From positions 1 through 54,557 of the forward strand of contig NZ_QEQQ01000032.1 in the NCBI RefSeq assembly GCF_003097235.1: a DNA stretch of 54,557 nucleotides. The letters are read 5' to 3'. The translations under genes were made by a program, and so were the position numbers. The DNA is from Pseudomonas sp. CC120222-01a (lineage in GTDB: Bacteria; Pseudomonadota; Gammaproteobacteria; Pseudomonadales; Pseudomonadaceae). A model generated the notes under the pieces. That model did not search any database. It worked only from the letters and a program-made list of their open reading frames with translations, and was not told where the DNA came from. The stretch's first letter is position 1, and each line of letters opens with the position of its first letter. Shown piece by piece: positions 1-8,680 of this stretch.

Positions 1-647
1 TCGGCCTGCAGGCGCATCAGCTCGCCCTGCATCTCGCTGCGGATCAGCGGGTCGAGGGCGGAAAACGCCTCGTCCATCAGCAGGATCGTCGGGTCGTTGG
101 CCAGCGCCCGGGCCAGGCCCACGCGTTGCTGCATGCCGCCGGAGAGCTGGTGCGGGTAGCTGTGCTCGTGACCGGCCAGGCCCACCTGGCTCAACGCTTC
201 ACGGGCACGGCTGTGGCGCTCGGCTTCGGGCACACCTGCGATTTCAAGGCCAAAGGCGGTGTTTTCCAGCACGCTCATGTGCGGCATCAGCGCAAAGGAC
301 TGGAACACCATGCCCATTTCCTTGCGGCGCACGTCGAGCAGGGCTTTGTCGGAGAGCCCGGTGATTTCCTTGCCGTTGAGGTGGATGCTGCCGGAAGTGG
401 GTTCGATCAGGCGGTTGAACAGCCGCACCATGGTCGACTTGCCCGAACCGGACAGGCCCATGATGACGAAGATCTCGCCACGCTTGACGGAAAAGCTTGC
501 ATCGAACACGCCGACGACGTGGCCGGTCTTGCTGAAGATTTCGTGCTTGTCGGCACCGTTGCGCAGCATCTCCATGGCCATGTCCGGATTATTGCCGAAC
601 ACTTTGAAGATATGATTTACCGAGAGTATTTCATCGCCTTGGTACAT
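1..647 (-). CDS. Quaternary amine ABC transporter ATP-binding protein, 3' end off window
   Basis: ATPase of a glycine betaine/choline/proline-betaine importer (ProV/OpuAA/CbcV family) acting at the inner membrane face. The reading frame starts at ATG 647 and is open to the window edge, so only about 215 N-terminal residues are visible. Walker A reads GLSGSGKST, the signature LSGGMQQR and Walker B LLMDEAFSALDP; the sequence DEAFSALDPLIR and the N-terminal insert before the Walker A segment are typical of the quaternary-amine-uptake subfamily, not of generic ABC ATPases. It is divergent from the LysR gene, and lies next to a betaine-demethylase-like pair and a BCCT carrier, which fits import of a quaternary ammonium compound. 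Permease and binding protein would lie beyond the left edge. Confidence 0.9.
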   Translation of the reverse strand, partial: MYQGDEILSVNHIFKVFGNNPDMAMEMLRNGADKHEIFSKTGHVVGVFDASFSVKRGEIFVIMGLSGSGKSTMVRLFNRLIEPTSGSIHLNGKEITGLSDKALLDVRRKEMGMVFQSFALMPHMSVLENTAFGLEIAGVPEAERHSRAREALSQVGLAGHEHSYPHQLSGGMQQRVGLARALANDPTILLMDEAFSALDPLIRSEMQGELMRLQA

Positions 648-925
648 ACGACCCTCATTATTATATTTATGACCAATGATTGGCAGGCGGCCCGCAATGG
701 CGAGCGAGGCAAACTTATTTTTTGGCAATGTAACGCGCCCCTCGGCGGGCGCATTGTATATCCGTGTCAATTTGTATTATAAAGCCCCGCCCCTGGCAGC
801 CCGTCGCGCCACGGCATCCTATTTATTGTCATAACCGTAATATCCGCCGCCCTTGGCCCTGCTCATCATCTGGCTCAGGGGCGCCTTGCCCGTGCGCTGC
901 AGACAACAACAAGATTCGGACGACC
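648..925. other. Divergent intergenic region between ABC ATPase and LysR gene
   Basis: This 278-bp region holds the start of the leftward ATPase gene and the start of the rightward LysR gene. It is locally AT-rich around 640-720, as expected for promoters, but no clean -35/-10 pair or perfect operator palindrome was identified by eye. The reading frame running through it in phase with the LysR gene is not considered coding because it lacks LysR homology and its composition differs. Confidence 0.4.
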
Positions 926-1855
926 ATGAACAACCCATCAGGCGCCCAGAAACACAAGGGCTACCGCCGGATCATCCCGTCGATGACCGCCTTGCTGCAG
1001 TTCGAGGCCGTGGCCCGGCTCAACAGCTTTACCCTGGCCGCCACTGAACTGGGCGTGACCCAGGCGGCGGTCAGCAAGCAGGTCAAGGTGCTCGAAGAAA
1101 ACCTCGGCGCGCTGCTGTTCCACCGTGTGCACCGCAAGATCAGCCTGACCGACGCCGGCGACATCCTCTACGCAAGCATCTCCGAATCCCTGCAACGGGT
1201 GGCCAGTGCCTTCGACCAGATCAACCAGGGCTGCGACCGCCAGGAAATCGTGCTGGGCTCGACCGCGCCCTTTTCGCAGCTGCGCATCATGCCGCGCCTG
1301 AACCAGCTGGCCAGCACCCTGCCGCAGGTGCAGCTGCGCCTGGCCACGCAGATGTTCACCGGCGACCTGCGCACCCGCAACTGCGACCTCGACGTGCGTT
1401 TTGGCGATGGCCAATGGGACGATGGCGAGGCCACCTTGCTGTTCGACGAAGAAGTCTTCCCGGTGTGCTCGCCCGCCTGGCTGGCGCGCAACCCGATGCC
1501 CACCAGCCTGGAAGAACTGGCGGGCGCCGGGCTGCTCGATGCGGACTCCACCTCCGAAGGCTGGGTCGCCTGGCCGAGCTGGTTCCGCGAAAAAGGCGGC
1601 GCGCCTGGCGCACTGCAATACAACCTGCGCTGCAGCCTGTACACCGATGCCATCAACGCGGCACTGCAGGGTTATGGCATTGCCCTGGGCTGGGGCCGGC
1701 TGGTCGAGCACCTGCTGGCCAGCGGCGCGCTGGTGCGCCTGCAGCCCTTCTCGGTGCGCCCGGAACAGGCCTACTACCTGGTAGCGCCCCATGGACGGGC
1801 AAAAAACCCGCACATGGCCGCGTTAGTGCAATGGCTGCAAAGTGGCAGTTTTTGA
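926..1855 (+). CDS. LysR-family transcriptional regulator
   Basis: Predicted 309-residue DNA-binding regulator. The N-terminal winged helix-turn-helix is clear (FEAVARLNSFTLAATELGVT followed by QAAVSKQVKVLEENLG), and the rest is the effector-binding domain of the GcvA/AmpR-like branch. The ATG at 926 was chosen because homology begins shortly after it; an upstream in-phase extension to 764 has no LysR character. It sits immediately upstream of the Rieske oxygenase/reductase pair and divergent from the ABC ATPase, so it probably controls this quaternary-amine module, with the compound or a demethylated product as effector (inference). Confidence 0.9.
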   Translation: MNNPSGAQKHKGYRRIIPSMTALLQFEAVARLNSFTLAATELGVTQAAVSKQVKVLEENLGALLFHRVHRKISLTDAGDILYASISESLQRVASAFDQINQGCDRQEIVLGSTAPFSQLRIMPRLNQLASTLPQVQLRLATQMFTGDLRTRNCDLDVRFGDGQWDDGEATLLFDEEVFPVCSPAWLARNPMPTSLEELAGAGLLDADSTSEGWVAWPSWFREKGGAPGALQYNLRCSLYTDAINAALQGYGIALGWGRLVEHLLASGALVRLQPFSVRPEQAYYLVAPHGRAKNPHMAALVQWLQSGSF

Positions 1856-1970
1856 ATAACCTGAAGTAATGCAAAGCGGAAAATTAAGCGCATTGACGCT
1901 CTGGCAGGGCACTTTGATAATCGCCGCCAGTAGTTTGGTAATTCAAGAATAAGAGTGCCCGAGGTCAACT

Positions 1971-3227
1971 ATGAGCCGCCCGACGATCAAATCCCATCGC
2001 GAACTTATTGAATCACGCCAACCCGGTTTTGGCATGAATGGCGAGTTATACAGTCGCCAGGATATCTTCGAAACGGATATGGATATCTTCTTTAACAAGC
2101 ACTGGATCCAGGTAGCCGTTACCGCCGATGTCGACGAACCGGGTGATGTCTTCACCGTGGACATCGGCAAGGCCTCGGTGCTGATCCTGCGTGACGATGA
2201 CGAGCAGATCCGCGCCTACCGCAACGTCTGCCGCCACCGCGGCGCACGCCTGAAGGAGCCCGGTAAGTCCACCGTCGGCATGCTGGTCTGCCCCTACCAC
2301 CAGTGGACCTACGACCTGAACGGCACCCTCAGGCACGCCAGCCACATGGGCAAGGCCTTCGACCCCAAGTGCCGCAGCCTGATCCCGGTGCACTGCAAGG
2401 TGATCGGCAGCCACGTGCTGATCTGCCTGGCCGACGAGGCGCCGGAAGACATCAGCGACCTGGAAGAAGTCATGGGGCCGCGCTTCGCCCCCTTCGACCT
2501 GACCAACACCCGCATCGCCTTTGAGCTCGACTACATCGAGAACGGTAACTGGAAGCTGGTGATGGAAAACAACCGCGAGTGCTACCACTGCGCCGGTACC
2601 CACCCGGAGCTGATCGTCTCGTACCAGTCCGAAGACCTTGGCGTCAGCCTCGAAGAAATGAGCGAAGAAGCCCGCGCCTCCTACGACGCCTACCAGATCC
2701 GCAAGGCTGGCATCGAGACCGACTGGGCCAGCGACGGCCTGCTGTATGAAACCGTCGAGCACCTGCAGGACAGTTCGCCCACCCAGTTCCGCACCCAGCG
2801 CATGATCATCGCCGGCAGCGGCGAATCGCAAACCCTCGACACCAAGGTCGCCTGCAGCAAGCTGCTGGGCAACCTCACCCGTCGCGACCTCGGCGACACC
2901 CACCTGTGGGGCAACAACGCCTGGGCCCATGTGATGAGCGACCACGCCATGATCAGCTGGATCATCCCGCTATCACCGGACCGCACCCTGGTGCGCACCA
3001 AGTGGCTGGTGCACCGCGACGCCGTGGAAGGCGTGGACTACGACCTGCAGCGCCTGACTGAAGTCTGGGTCGCCACCACCCAGCAGGACGCCGCGCTGGT
3101 CGCCATCACCCACAGCGGCACCCAGGACCCGGCCTTCGTCCCCGGCCCCTACTCCACCTTCACCGAACCCTACGTCGACCAGTTCGCCCGCTGGTACACC
3201 TCGCGCCTCGCCGCGCACGGAGTGTGA
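1971..3227 (+). CDS. Rieske aromatic-ring-hydroxylating-type oxygenase, glycine betaine demethylase (GbcA)-like
   Basis: Oxygenase component of a Rieske non-heme iron demethylase, 418 residues. The Rieske [2Fe-2S] ligands are C87, H89, C107 and H110, and the mononuclear iron site is ENNRECYHCAGTHPEL with H206 and H211. The sequence type is that of GbcA and related stachydrine/carnitine-type demethylases, which oxidatively remove an N-methyl group as formaldehyde. GAGGT lies five bases before the ATG at 1971. The downstream gene is its reductase, only four bases away. Whether it acts on glycine betaine itself or on another betaine cannot be read from the sequence; P. putida strains usually carry a separate gbcAB, so this may be a paralogue (inference). 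Confidence 0.85.
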   Translation: MSRPTIKSHRELIESRQPGFGMNGELYSRQDIFETDMDIFFNKHWIQVAVTADVDEPGDVFTVDIGKASVLILRDDDEQIRAYRNVCRHRGARLKEPGKSTVGMLVCPYHQWTYDLNGTLRHASHMGKAFDPKCRSLIPVHCKVIGSHVLICLADEAPEDISDLEEVMGPRFAPFDLTNTRIAFELDYIENGNWKLVMENNRECYHCAGTHPELIVSYQSEDLGVSLEEMSEEARASYDAYQIRKAGIETDWASDGLLYETVEHLQDSSPTQFRTQRMIIAGSGESQTLDTKVACSKLLGNLTRRDLGDTHLWGNNAWAHVMSDHAMISWIIPLSPDRTLVRTKWLVHRDAVEGVDYDLQRLTEVWVATTQQDAALVAITHSGTQDPAFVPGPYSTFTEPYVDQFARWYTSRLAAHGV

Positions 3228-3231
3228 GGCC

Positions 3232-4368
3232 ATGAGCATGCTCCTGCACATCACCGCCAACATCGCCAGCCTGCGCGCCGACCAGCGCTTCGCCGACACC
3301 GACCACTGGGCCGCCCACGGCGCCCAGTGGGCCAGTGGCGACAGCCAGCGCATCGAGTGCCTGAACGTCGTCAACGAGACCCACGACGTCAAGACCTTCA
3401 CCTTCCACAGCCCGAGCCACCACGCCCTGGCCTACGAGCCCGGGCAGTTCCTCACCGTGTCGCCGATGATCGACGGCAGCAGCGTGTCACGCTGCTACAC
3501 CTTGTCATCGACGCCGACCCGGCCGTTCACCTTCTCGATCACGGTCAAGCGGGTGCCGGGTGGCGTGGTGTCGAACTGGCTGCACGACAACCTGCAGCCG
3601 GGCAGCGCCCTCGCCGCCTCCGGCCCGGCAGGCATCTTCACCCCGGTGGCCGGCCCGGCGCGCAAGCTGCTGTACCTGTCGGCCGGCTCCGGCATCACCC
3701 CGCTGATGGCCATGACCCGCGCGGCCGCCGACCTGCACGCGGACCTCGACATCGTCTTCGTGCACAGTGCGCGCACGCCCAAGGACATCATATTCCGCGA
3801 CGAACTGGCACGCCTTGAGCGCAGCATGCCGCGCCTGCGCACGCTGTTCTTCTGCGAAAGCCTGGGTGACGAGCCGGACTGGGCCGGGCCGCTCGGGCGC
3901 CTGTCGCTGGAGGTGCTGCAGCAGCAGATTCCCGACTTCATGGAGCGCGCGGTGTTCACCTGCGGGCCCAAGGGCTACATGGATGCGGCCAAGGGCCTGC
4001 TGGCCGGCGCAGGCTTCGACCTGGCGCGCTATCACCAGGAAAGCTTCGACATCAGCGCCGAGGTGCAGCCGGAGCCCGCACCTGTGCCTCCCGGTCAGGC
4101 CCTGGATACCTTCAATGTGCGCCTGGCCCGTTCCGGCAAGACCTTCACCATGGGCGCCGACCAGACCGTCCTGGCCGCTGCCAAGAAGGCCGGTGCGGTG
4201 GTCCCCTCCTCCTGCAGCCAGGGTGTGTGCGGCACCTGCAAGACCGCCGTGCTCGAAGGCAGCGTCGAGATGAACCACAACGGCGGCATCCGCCAACGCG
4301 AGATCGACAAAGGCCTGCGCCTGCTGTGCTGCAGCCGCCCCACTTCAGACCTGGTGATCGACCTCTGA
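3232..4368 (+). CDS. Ferredoxin reductase with C-terminal 2Fe-2S domain, GbcB-like
   Basis: Electron-transfer partner of the preceding Rieske oxygenase, 378 residues. Order of domains: FAD-binding ferredoxin reductase fold (RCYTLSSTP flavin motif), NAD-binding domain (SAGSGITPLMAM and CGPKGYMDAA), then a plant-type ferredoxin domain with the ligand pattern CSQGVCGTC and a later Cys in LLCCSRP. It would pass electrons from NAD(P)H via FAD and the 2Fe-2S centre to the oxygenase. It is separated from the oxygenase gene by four bases, so the pair is almost certainly co-transcribed. Confidence 0.88.
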   Translation: MSMLLHITANIASLRADQRFADTDHWAAHGAQWASGDSQRIECLNVVNETHDVKTFTFHSPSHHALAYEPGQFLTVSPMIDGSSVSRCYTLSSTPTRPFTFSITVKRVPGGVVSNWLHDNLQPGSALAASGPAGIFTPVAGPARKLLYLSAGSGITPLMAMTRAAADLHADLDIVFVHSARTPKDIIFRDELARLERSMPRLRTLFFCESLGDEPDWAGPLGRLSLEVLQQQIPDFMERAVFTCGPKGYMDAAKGLLAGAGFDLARYHQESFDISAEVQPEPAPVPPGQALDTFNVRLARSGKTFTMGADQTVLAAAKKAGAVVPSSCSQGVCGTCKTAVLEGSVEMNHNGGIRQREIDKGLRLLCCSRPTSDLVIDL

Positions 4369-4451
4369 ATCGATAGCCCCTTGGAACACCCGCGACGCCG
4401 CCAGGCGGGCCGCTCCAGCGCCCGCCTGCAACAATAAAAAGGATAGAGCCG

Positions 4452-6068
4452 ATGCGTGCAAAACAAGGCCTTTTCAAAGGCCTCAACCCTACCGTGACGG
4501 TAGGGTCCCTCTCCATTGTCGTGGCCTTCGTGGTGCTCTGCGCCGCCCACGGCGACCAGGCCGCGGGGGTGTTCAAAGGCGCCTCCGACGCCATTCTCGA
4601 CCACCTCAAATGGTTCTACCTGGCACTGGTCAGCGGCATCCTCGGGGTGCTGGTGTACATCGCCTTCAGCCGCCACGGCACACTCAAACTCGGCCGCCCC
4701 GACGAAAAACCAGAATTCAGCTTCGCCGCCTGGATCGCCATGCTGTTCAGCGCCGGCATGGGCGTGGGGCTGATCTTCTGGTCGGTTGCCGAACCCGTCC
4801 TGCACTATGCCAGCAACCCATTCACCCCAGGGCTGACCGACCAGGCCGCATCGATGGCCATGCGCATCACCTTGCTGCACTGGGGCCTGCACCCGTGGGC
4901 GATCTTTACCGTGATCGGCCTGGGCCTGGCCTACTTCGCCTACCGTGAAGGCCTGCCGCTGGCGCTGCGCTCGATCCTCTACCCGATCATCGGCAACCGC
5001 ATCTACGGGCCGATCGGCCATGCCGTCGACATCATTGGCGGCGCGGTGACTGCGTTCGGGGTTTCGCAGTCGCTGGGGCTGGGCGTCGAGCAGATCAACA
5101 TGGGCATGCACCAGGTGTTCGGCACCCCGGTCAGCCTGTCGTTCAAGCTGAGCATCATCGCCGTGGTCACGGTGATTGCCTCGATCTCGCTGGTCGCCGG
5201 GGTGTCCAAGGGCATGAAGCGCCTGTCGACCCTGAACATGTGGATTTCCCTGGGCCTGATGCTGGTGGTACTGGGCCTGGGCCCGACCAACTACATCATG
5301 AACCTGCTGTTCGAGTCGGCCGGCGACTACGCGCAGAACATCATCGGCATGAGTTTCTGGACCGATGCCCAGGCCGACAGCGCCTGGCAGAAGAGCTGGA
5401 CCGCCTTCTACTGGCCGTGGTGGATGACCTGGGGGCCGTTCGTGGGCCTGTTCATCGCCCGTATCTCCCGTGGCCGGACCATTCGCGAACTGGTGTTCGG
5501 CGCGCTGCTGGTGCCCACCGTGGTGACCATCCTGTGGATGGCGGTGTTCGGCGGCACTGCGCTGAAGGATGAACAACAGGTGCGCCACGCCTACGAAAAA
5601 CTGCCGGTCGCCGAACAGACCGCTGCCGGTGCCTTCCAGGGCGGGCCGATTCTCGAAGCCACGCGCAAGGAAACCACCACGGCGATGTTCACCCTGCTCG
5701 ACCGCCTCGACGGCCCGACCCTGGGCGCGGTGCTGAGCGTAATCATCTGCCTGCTGCTGGCGGTGCACTTCGTGACCGCAGCCGACGCCGGTACCCAGGT
5801 GCTGTGCATGCTCAACTCGCTGGGCAGCATCGACCCGCCCAACTGGATACGCGTGCTGTGGTGCGTGCTGGAAGGCGCGATTGCGGCCAGCCTGGTGATC
5901 GCCGGGGGCTTGCTGGCGATCCAGATGGCCAGCATCGTGGTCGGCCTGCCGATTGCTATCTACATGCTGCTGACCGGGTACAGCCTGATGCGCAGCTTGC
6001 GCAGCAATGAGCAGGTGTTTGCGCCAGCCATCGCGCCTGAGCCCTTGGCCAGCGAACTGACTACCTAA
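4452..6068 (+). CDS. BCCT-family betaine/choline/carnitine transporter
   Basis: Predicted 538-residue inner-membrane secondary carrier of the betaine/carnitine/choline family with about 12 membrane segments. Family hallmarks include AGMGVGLIFWSVAEP near residue 105 and the conserved tryptophan-rich stretch FYWPWWMTWGPFVGLFIARISRGRTIRE near residue 320. It lies 83 bases after the reductase on the same strand, so it probably brings in the substrate of the Rieske demethylase. It lacks a long C-terminal regulatory tail, which points to nutrient uptake more than osmoregulation (inference). Confidence 0.9.
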   Translation: MRAKQGLFKGLNPTVTVGSLSIVVAFVVLCAAHGDQAAGVFKGASDAILDHLKWFYLALVSGILGVLVYIAFSRHGTLKLGRPDEKPEFSFAAWIAMLFSAGMGVGLIFWSVAEPVLHYASNPFTPGLTDQAASMAMRITLLHWGLHPWAIFTVIGLGLAYFAYREGLPLALRSILYPIIGNRIYGPIGHAVDIIGGAVTAFGVSQSLGLGVEQINMGMHQVFGTPVSLSFKLSIIAVVTVIASISLVAGVSKGMKRLSTLNMWISLGLMLVVLGLGPTNYIMNLLFESAGDYAQNIIGMSFWTDAQADSAWQKSWTAFYWPWWMTWGPFVGLFIARISRGRTIRELVFGALLVPTVVTILWMAVFGGTALKDEQQVRHAYEKLPVAEQTAAGAFQGGPILEATRKETTTAMFTLLDRLDGPTLGAVLSVIICLLLAVHFVTAADAGTQVLCMLNSLGSIDPPNWIRVLWCVLEGAIAASLVIAGGLLAIQMASIVVGLPIAIYMLLTGYSLMRSLRSNEQVFAPAIAPEPLASELTT

Positions 6069-6081
6069 GCGAACCGCTCAA

Positions 6082-6197
6082 TGTGGGAGCGGCCTTGCGT
6101 CGCGAAAGGGCTGCGCAGCAGCCCCATATTCTTTGCTTCGCTGCGAGATTGCCGGGGCCGCTTCGCGGCCCTTTCGCGACGCAAGGCCGCTCCCACA
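6082..6197. repeat. REP doublet (29-bp inverted arms)
   Basis: The arms TGTGGGAGCGGCCTTGCGTC... at 6082-6110 and their exact reverse complement ending at 6197 form a long hairpin, with GC-rich inner material. The same arm sequence recurs at 12942-13056 (one-base variant) and 16997-17113, the typical layout of a Pseudomonas REP doublet/REPIN. It follows the BCCT gene and may also end its transcript. Confidence 0.85.
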
Positions 6198-6301
6198 AGG
6201 GAAGGCGCCAATTTCCAAAAATGAGGCCGTAGGTATTTTTCACATTCATCTCACTTACTGATAACAAAGCCTCTGGCATCTTTGCAGTGCGCATCATTTA
6301 A

Positions 6302-6346
6302 TTAATGAAGGCTGAAACTTTCATTAACTTTTGTTTCATATGAAAC
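6302..6346. promoter_or_regulatory. Two adjacent palindromes upstream of the SDR gene, candidate operators
   Basis: TTAATGAA (6302-6309) and TTCATTAA (6320-6327) are inverted 8-mers around a 10-base spacer, and five bases later GTTTCATATGAAAC (6333-6346) is a perfect 14-bp palindrome. Both share a TTTCAT/ATGAAA core. They lie in an AT-rich stretch about 140-180 bases before the SDR start at 6482, so an operator role is plausible but not shown. Confidence 0.4.
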
Positions 6347-6481
6347 CCGCATTTCGTTAATTGCAACTTCCCTCCCAATGCCCTGACAATCGCCTCGCTC
6401 CGAGCTGAACGCCAGTCCCTGCGCGCTCCAGGCACGAGCTCAAACCTCGATTCACGCCAATAAACTTTTCAGAGGAAGTTT

Positions 6482-7630
6482 ATGAACGCGCCTGCCCCAC
6501 ATATCAACTTCGATCTGCACGAACATATGCTGCTGACTGGCGCCACCGGTTTTCTCGGTGGTTCGGTAACAGCCCAACTGATTGCCAATGGCCGCAGCGC
6601 CAACCTATGTTTCCTGGTGCGCGCCGACAGCCAGCAACAAGGCCTCGAACGCCTGCGCGACAACCTGCGCCAACACGGCGTTGACGAGCAGGACTGCCTG
6701 GCCTTGCGCGCCGACCAGATCATTTGCGGCGACTTCCTCGATACCGGTTGGCTGGCCGAGGCCACGCCGCGGCTGATGCAGATCGACCGGGTGATCAACT
6801 GTGCGGCGGTGGCCTCGTTCTCGAAGAACCCGAACATCTGGCCGGTCAATGTCGAAGGTACTTACGCCTTCGCCGAGGTGATGAGCCGCTCGACGCGCCT
6901 CAAGCGCTTCCTGCACGTGGGCACGGCGATGAGCTGCGGCCCGCAGCGTGAGTCGCCGATCAGCGAATCGTGGGAGTTCCCGGCCGCCGAGCAGCAGCTG
7001 GTCGACTACACCGCATCGAAGGCCGAGATCGAACGGCGCATGAGCGAGCAGCTGCCGCAACTGCCGCTGGTGGTGGCGCGCCCGTCCATCGTGGTGGGCC
7101 ACCGTACCCTCGGTTGCCAGGCGTCGGCCAGCATCTTCTGGGTGTTCCGCATGGGCTTCGCGCTGGAGAGCTTCACCTGTGAGCTGGACGAGCAGATCGA
7201 CGTGATCCCGGTCGACTACTGCGCCGAGGCGCTGATCGGCCTCACCCTCAAGCCACGCCTGGAGCACAACCTGTATCACATCTCGGCTGGCCACCAGGCC
7301 GCCTGCACTTTTGGTGAGATCGACCAGGCCTTCGCCCATGCCAACGGCGCGCAGCCGGTTGGCGAGCGCTACCGCAAGGTCGATGTCGATGACCTGAAGA
7401 GCCTGGCGCAGGACTTCGAAGCGCGCATCGGCCCGGCCAACCCGCGCCTGGTGCTGCGCGCCCTGCGCCTGTACAGCGGCTTTGCCGATCTCAACTACCT
7501 GTTCGACAACAGCCGCCTGCTTGAGGAAGGTATCGCCGTGCCGCCGCGCTTTACCGATTACCTGGATGTGTGCGTGAAGTCGTCCAGCGGGGTGAGTATC
7601 GCGACCCAGATGCAGTGGGATTTCAAATAA
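6482..7630 (+). CDS. SDR-family oxidoreductase, thioester-reductase-like domain
   Basis: Stand-alone 382-residue protein of the extended SDR type. The N-terminal nucleotide-binding motif is TGATGFLGG (about residues 19-27), and the catalytic pair is YTASK (Tyr/Lys about residues 176-180). The overall pattern (TGATGFLG, then VNVEGTYAFAEV, then YTASKAEIE, then VARPSIVVGH) is that of male-sterility/Lys2-type thioester reductases, which reduce acyl thioesters to aldehydes or alcohols with NAD(P)H. No carrier-protein or adenylation domain is fused or adjacent, so its substrate is unknown. GAGGAAG precedes the ATG. A 413-bp gap upstream holds a REP doublet and two palindromes. Confidence 0.75.
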   Translation: MNAPAPHINFDLHEHMLLTGATGFLGGSVTAQLIANGRSANLCFLVRADSQQQGLERLRDNLRQHGVDEQDCLALRADQIICGDFLDTGWLAEATPRLMQIDRVINCAAVASFSKNPNIWPVNVEGTYAFAEVMSRSTRLKRFLHVGTAMSCGPQRESPISESWEFPAAEQQLVDYTASKAEIERRMSEQLPQLPLVVARPSIVVGHRTLGCQASASIFWVFRMGFALESFTCELDEQIDVIPVDYCAEALIGLTLKPRLEHNLYHISAGHQAACTFGEIDQAFAHANGAQPVGERYRKVDVDDLKSLAQDFEARIGPANPRLVLRALRLYSGFADLNYLFDNSRLLEEGIAVPPRFTDYLDVCVKSSSGVSIATQMQWDFK

Positions 7631-7654
7631 GCGCTTGAGGTTCACACATAACCC

Positions 7655-7690
7655 TGTGGGAGCCCATCGCCGGCAAGCGCGGCTCCCACT
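7655..7690. repeat. REP-like imperfect palindrome
   Basis: TGTGGGAGCC and GGCTCCCAC flank a short core (ATCGCCGGCAAGCGC) between the convergent SDR and kguD genes. It matches the general form of a single Pseudomonas REP and may act as a bidirectional terminator. Confidence 0.6.
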
Positions 7691-7706
7691 GGTCCTAAGT
7701 TTGCTG

Positions 7707-8672
7707 TTAGATCGGGTTGACCAGGTTCGGCGGACGTTGGCCTGCCAGGGCACTTAGCAGATTGTCCACCGCACAGCACGCCATGGCCTCCCGCGTTTCA
7801 TGGGTCGCCGAGCCGATATGTGGTGTCGCTACCACGTTATCGAGCCGCAACAGCGGCGAATCGACTGCCAACGGCTCCTGCACGAACACATCCAGCCCTG
7901 CCCCGCGAATCCGTTTCTGCTGCAGCGCCTCGATCAACGCGGCCTCATCCACCACCCGCCCACGGGCAATGTTCACCAGGATCGCCTCGGGCTTCATCAA
8001 CCCCAGTTCGCGGGCGCCGATCAGGCCCTCGGTGCTGGCACTGAGCGGCACCGTCAGGCACACATAATCCGCCTCGGCCAGCAACGCATCCAGGCTGCAG
8101 TAGCGCGCCGCATAACGCGCCTCCACCTCTGGCTTGGCGCGTGAACTGTGGTACAGCACACGCATGCCGAACCCGGCAGCACCGCGCCGGGCCAACGCTT
8201 CGCCAATACGCCCCATGCCGACGATGCCCAGGGTCTTGCCATGCACATCGGTACCGAAATGCGCAGGCCCAAGGCTCGCCTGCCATTGCCCCTCGCGCAC
8301 CCAGCCCGCCAGTTCCACCACCCGCCGTGCCGTGGCCAGGATCAGGGCGAAGCCGGTATCGGCAGTGGTTTCGGTCAGCACGTCGGGGGTGTTGGTGAGC
8401 ATCACCCCGCGTCGTGTCAGGTCGGCGATGTCGTAGTTGTCGACTCCCACCGAGACACTGGAAATCACCTCCAGCTGCGGTGCCAGGTCGAGCAGCTCGC
8501 TGTCCAGACGCAGGCTGGCACCCAGCAAGCCATGAGCGCCTGGCAAGGCGTCGCGCAGACGCGCCAGGCCATCCGTAGCGCTGGTGTCCACCCAGGTCAC
8601 CTCCACCTGTTCCTGCAGCCTGGCCAGCAAGGCGTCGGACAGGCGTTTGTACAAGACAATGCGTTTCTTCAT
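7707..8672 (-). CDS. kguD: 2-keto-6-phosphogluconate reductase (D-2-hydroxyacid dehydrogenase)
   Basis: Predicted 321-residue NAD(P)-dependent D-2-hydroxyacid dehydrogenase. The nucleotide-binding motif is GIVGMGRIGEA, the catalytic arginine lies in NIARGRVVDE, the glutamate in DVFVQEP and the histidine in TPHIGSAT. As last gene of the kguE-kguK-kguT-kguD order it is expected to reduce 2-keto-6-phosphogluconate to 6-phosphogluconate, which feeds the Entner-Doudoroff pathway. ATG 8672 lies eight bases after the kguT stop. The assignment rests largely on operon context, since the family also contains glyoxylate/hydroxypyruvate reductases. Confidence 0.9.
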   Translation of the reverse strand: MKKRIVLYKRLSDALLARLQEQVEVTWVDTSATDGLARLRDALPGAHGLLGASLRLDSELLDLAPQLEVISSVSVGVDNYDIADLTRRGVMLTNTPDVLTETTADTGFALILATARRVVELAGWVREGQWQASLGPAHFGTDVHGKTLGIVGMGRIGEALARRGAAGFGMRVLYHSSRAKPEVEARYAARYCSLDALLAEADYVCLTVPLSASTEGLIGARELGLMKPEAILVNIARGRVVDEAALIEALQQKRIRGAGLDVFVQEPLAVDSPLLRLDNVVATPHIGSATHETREAMACCAVDNLLSALAGQRPPNLVNPI

Positions 8673-8680
8673 GGCAGTTC

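Noticed and set aside
4095..5768. 557-residue open frame on the minus strand
   Set aside because: Antisense to the reductase and BCCT genes; rich in His, Gln, Gly and Arg as expected for a shadow frame.
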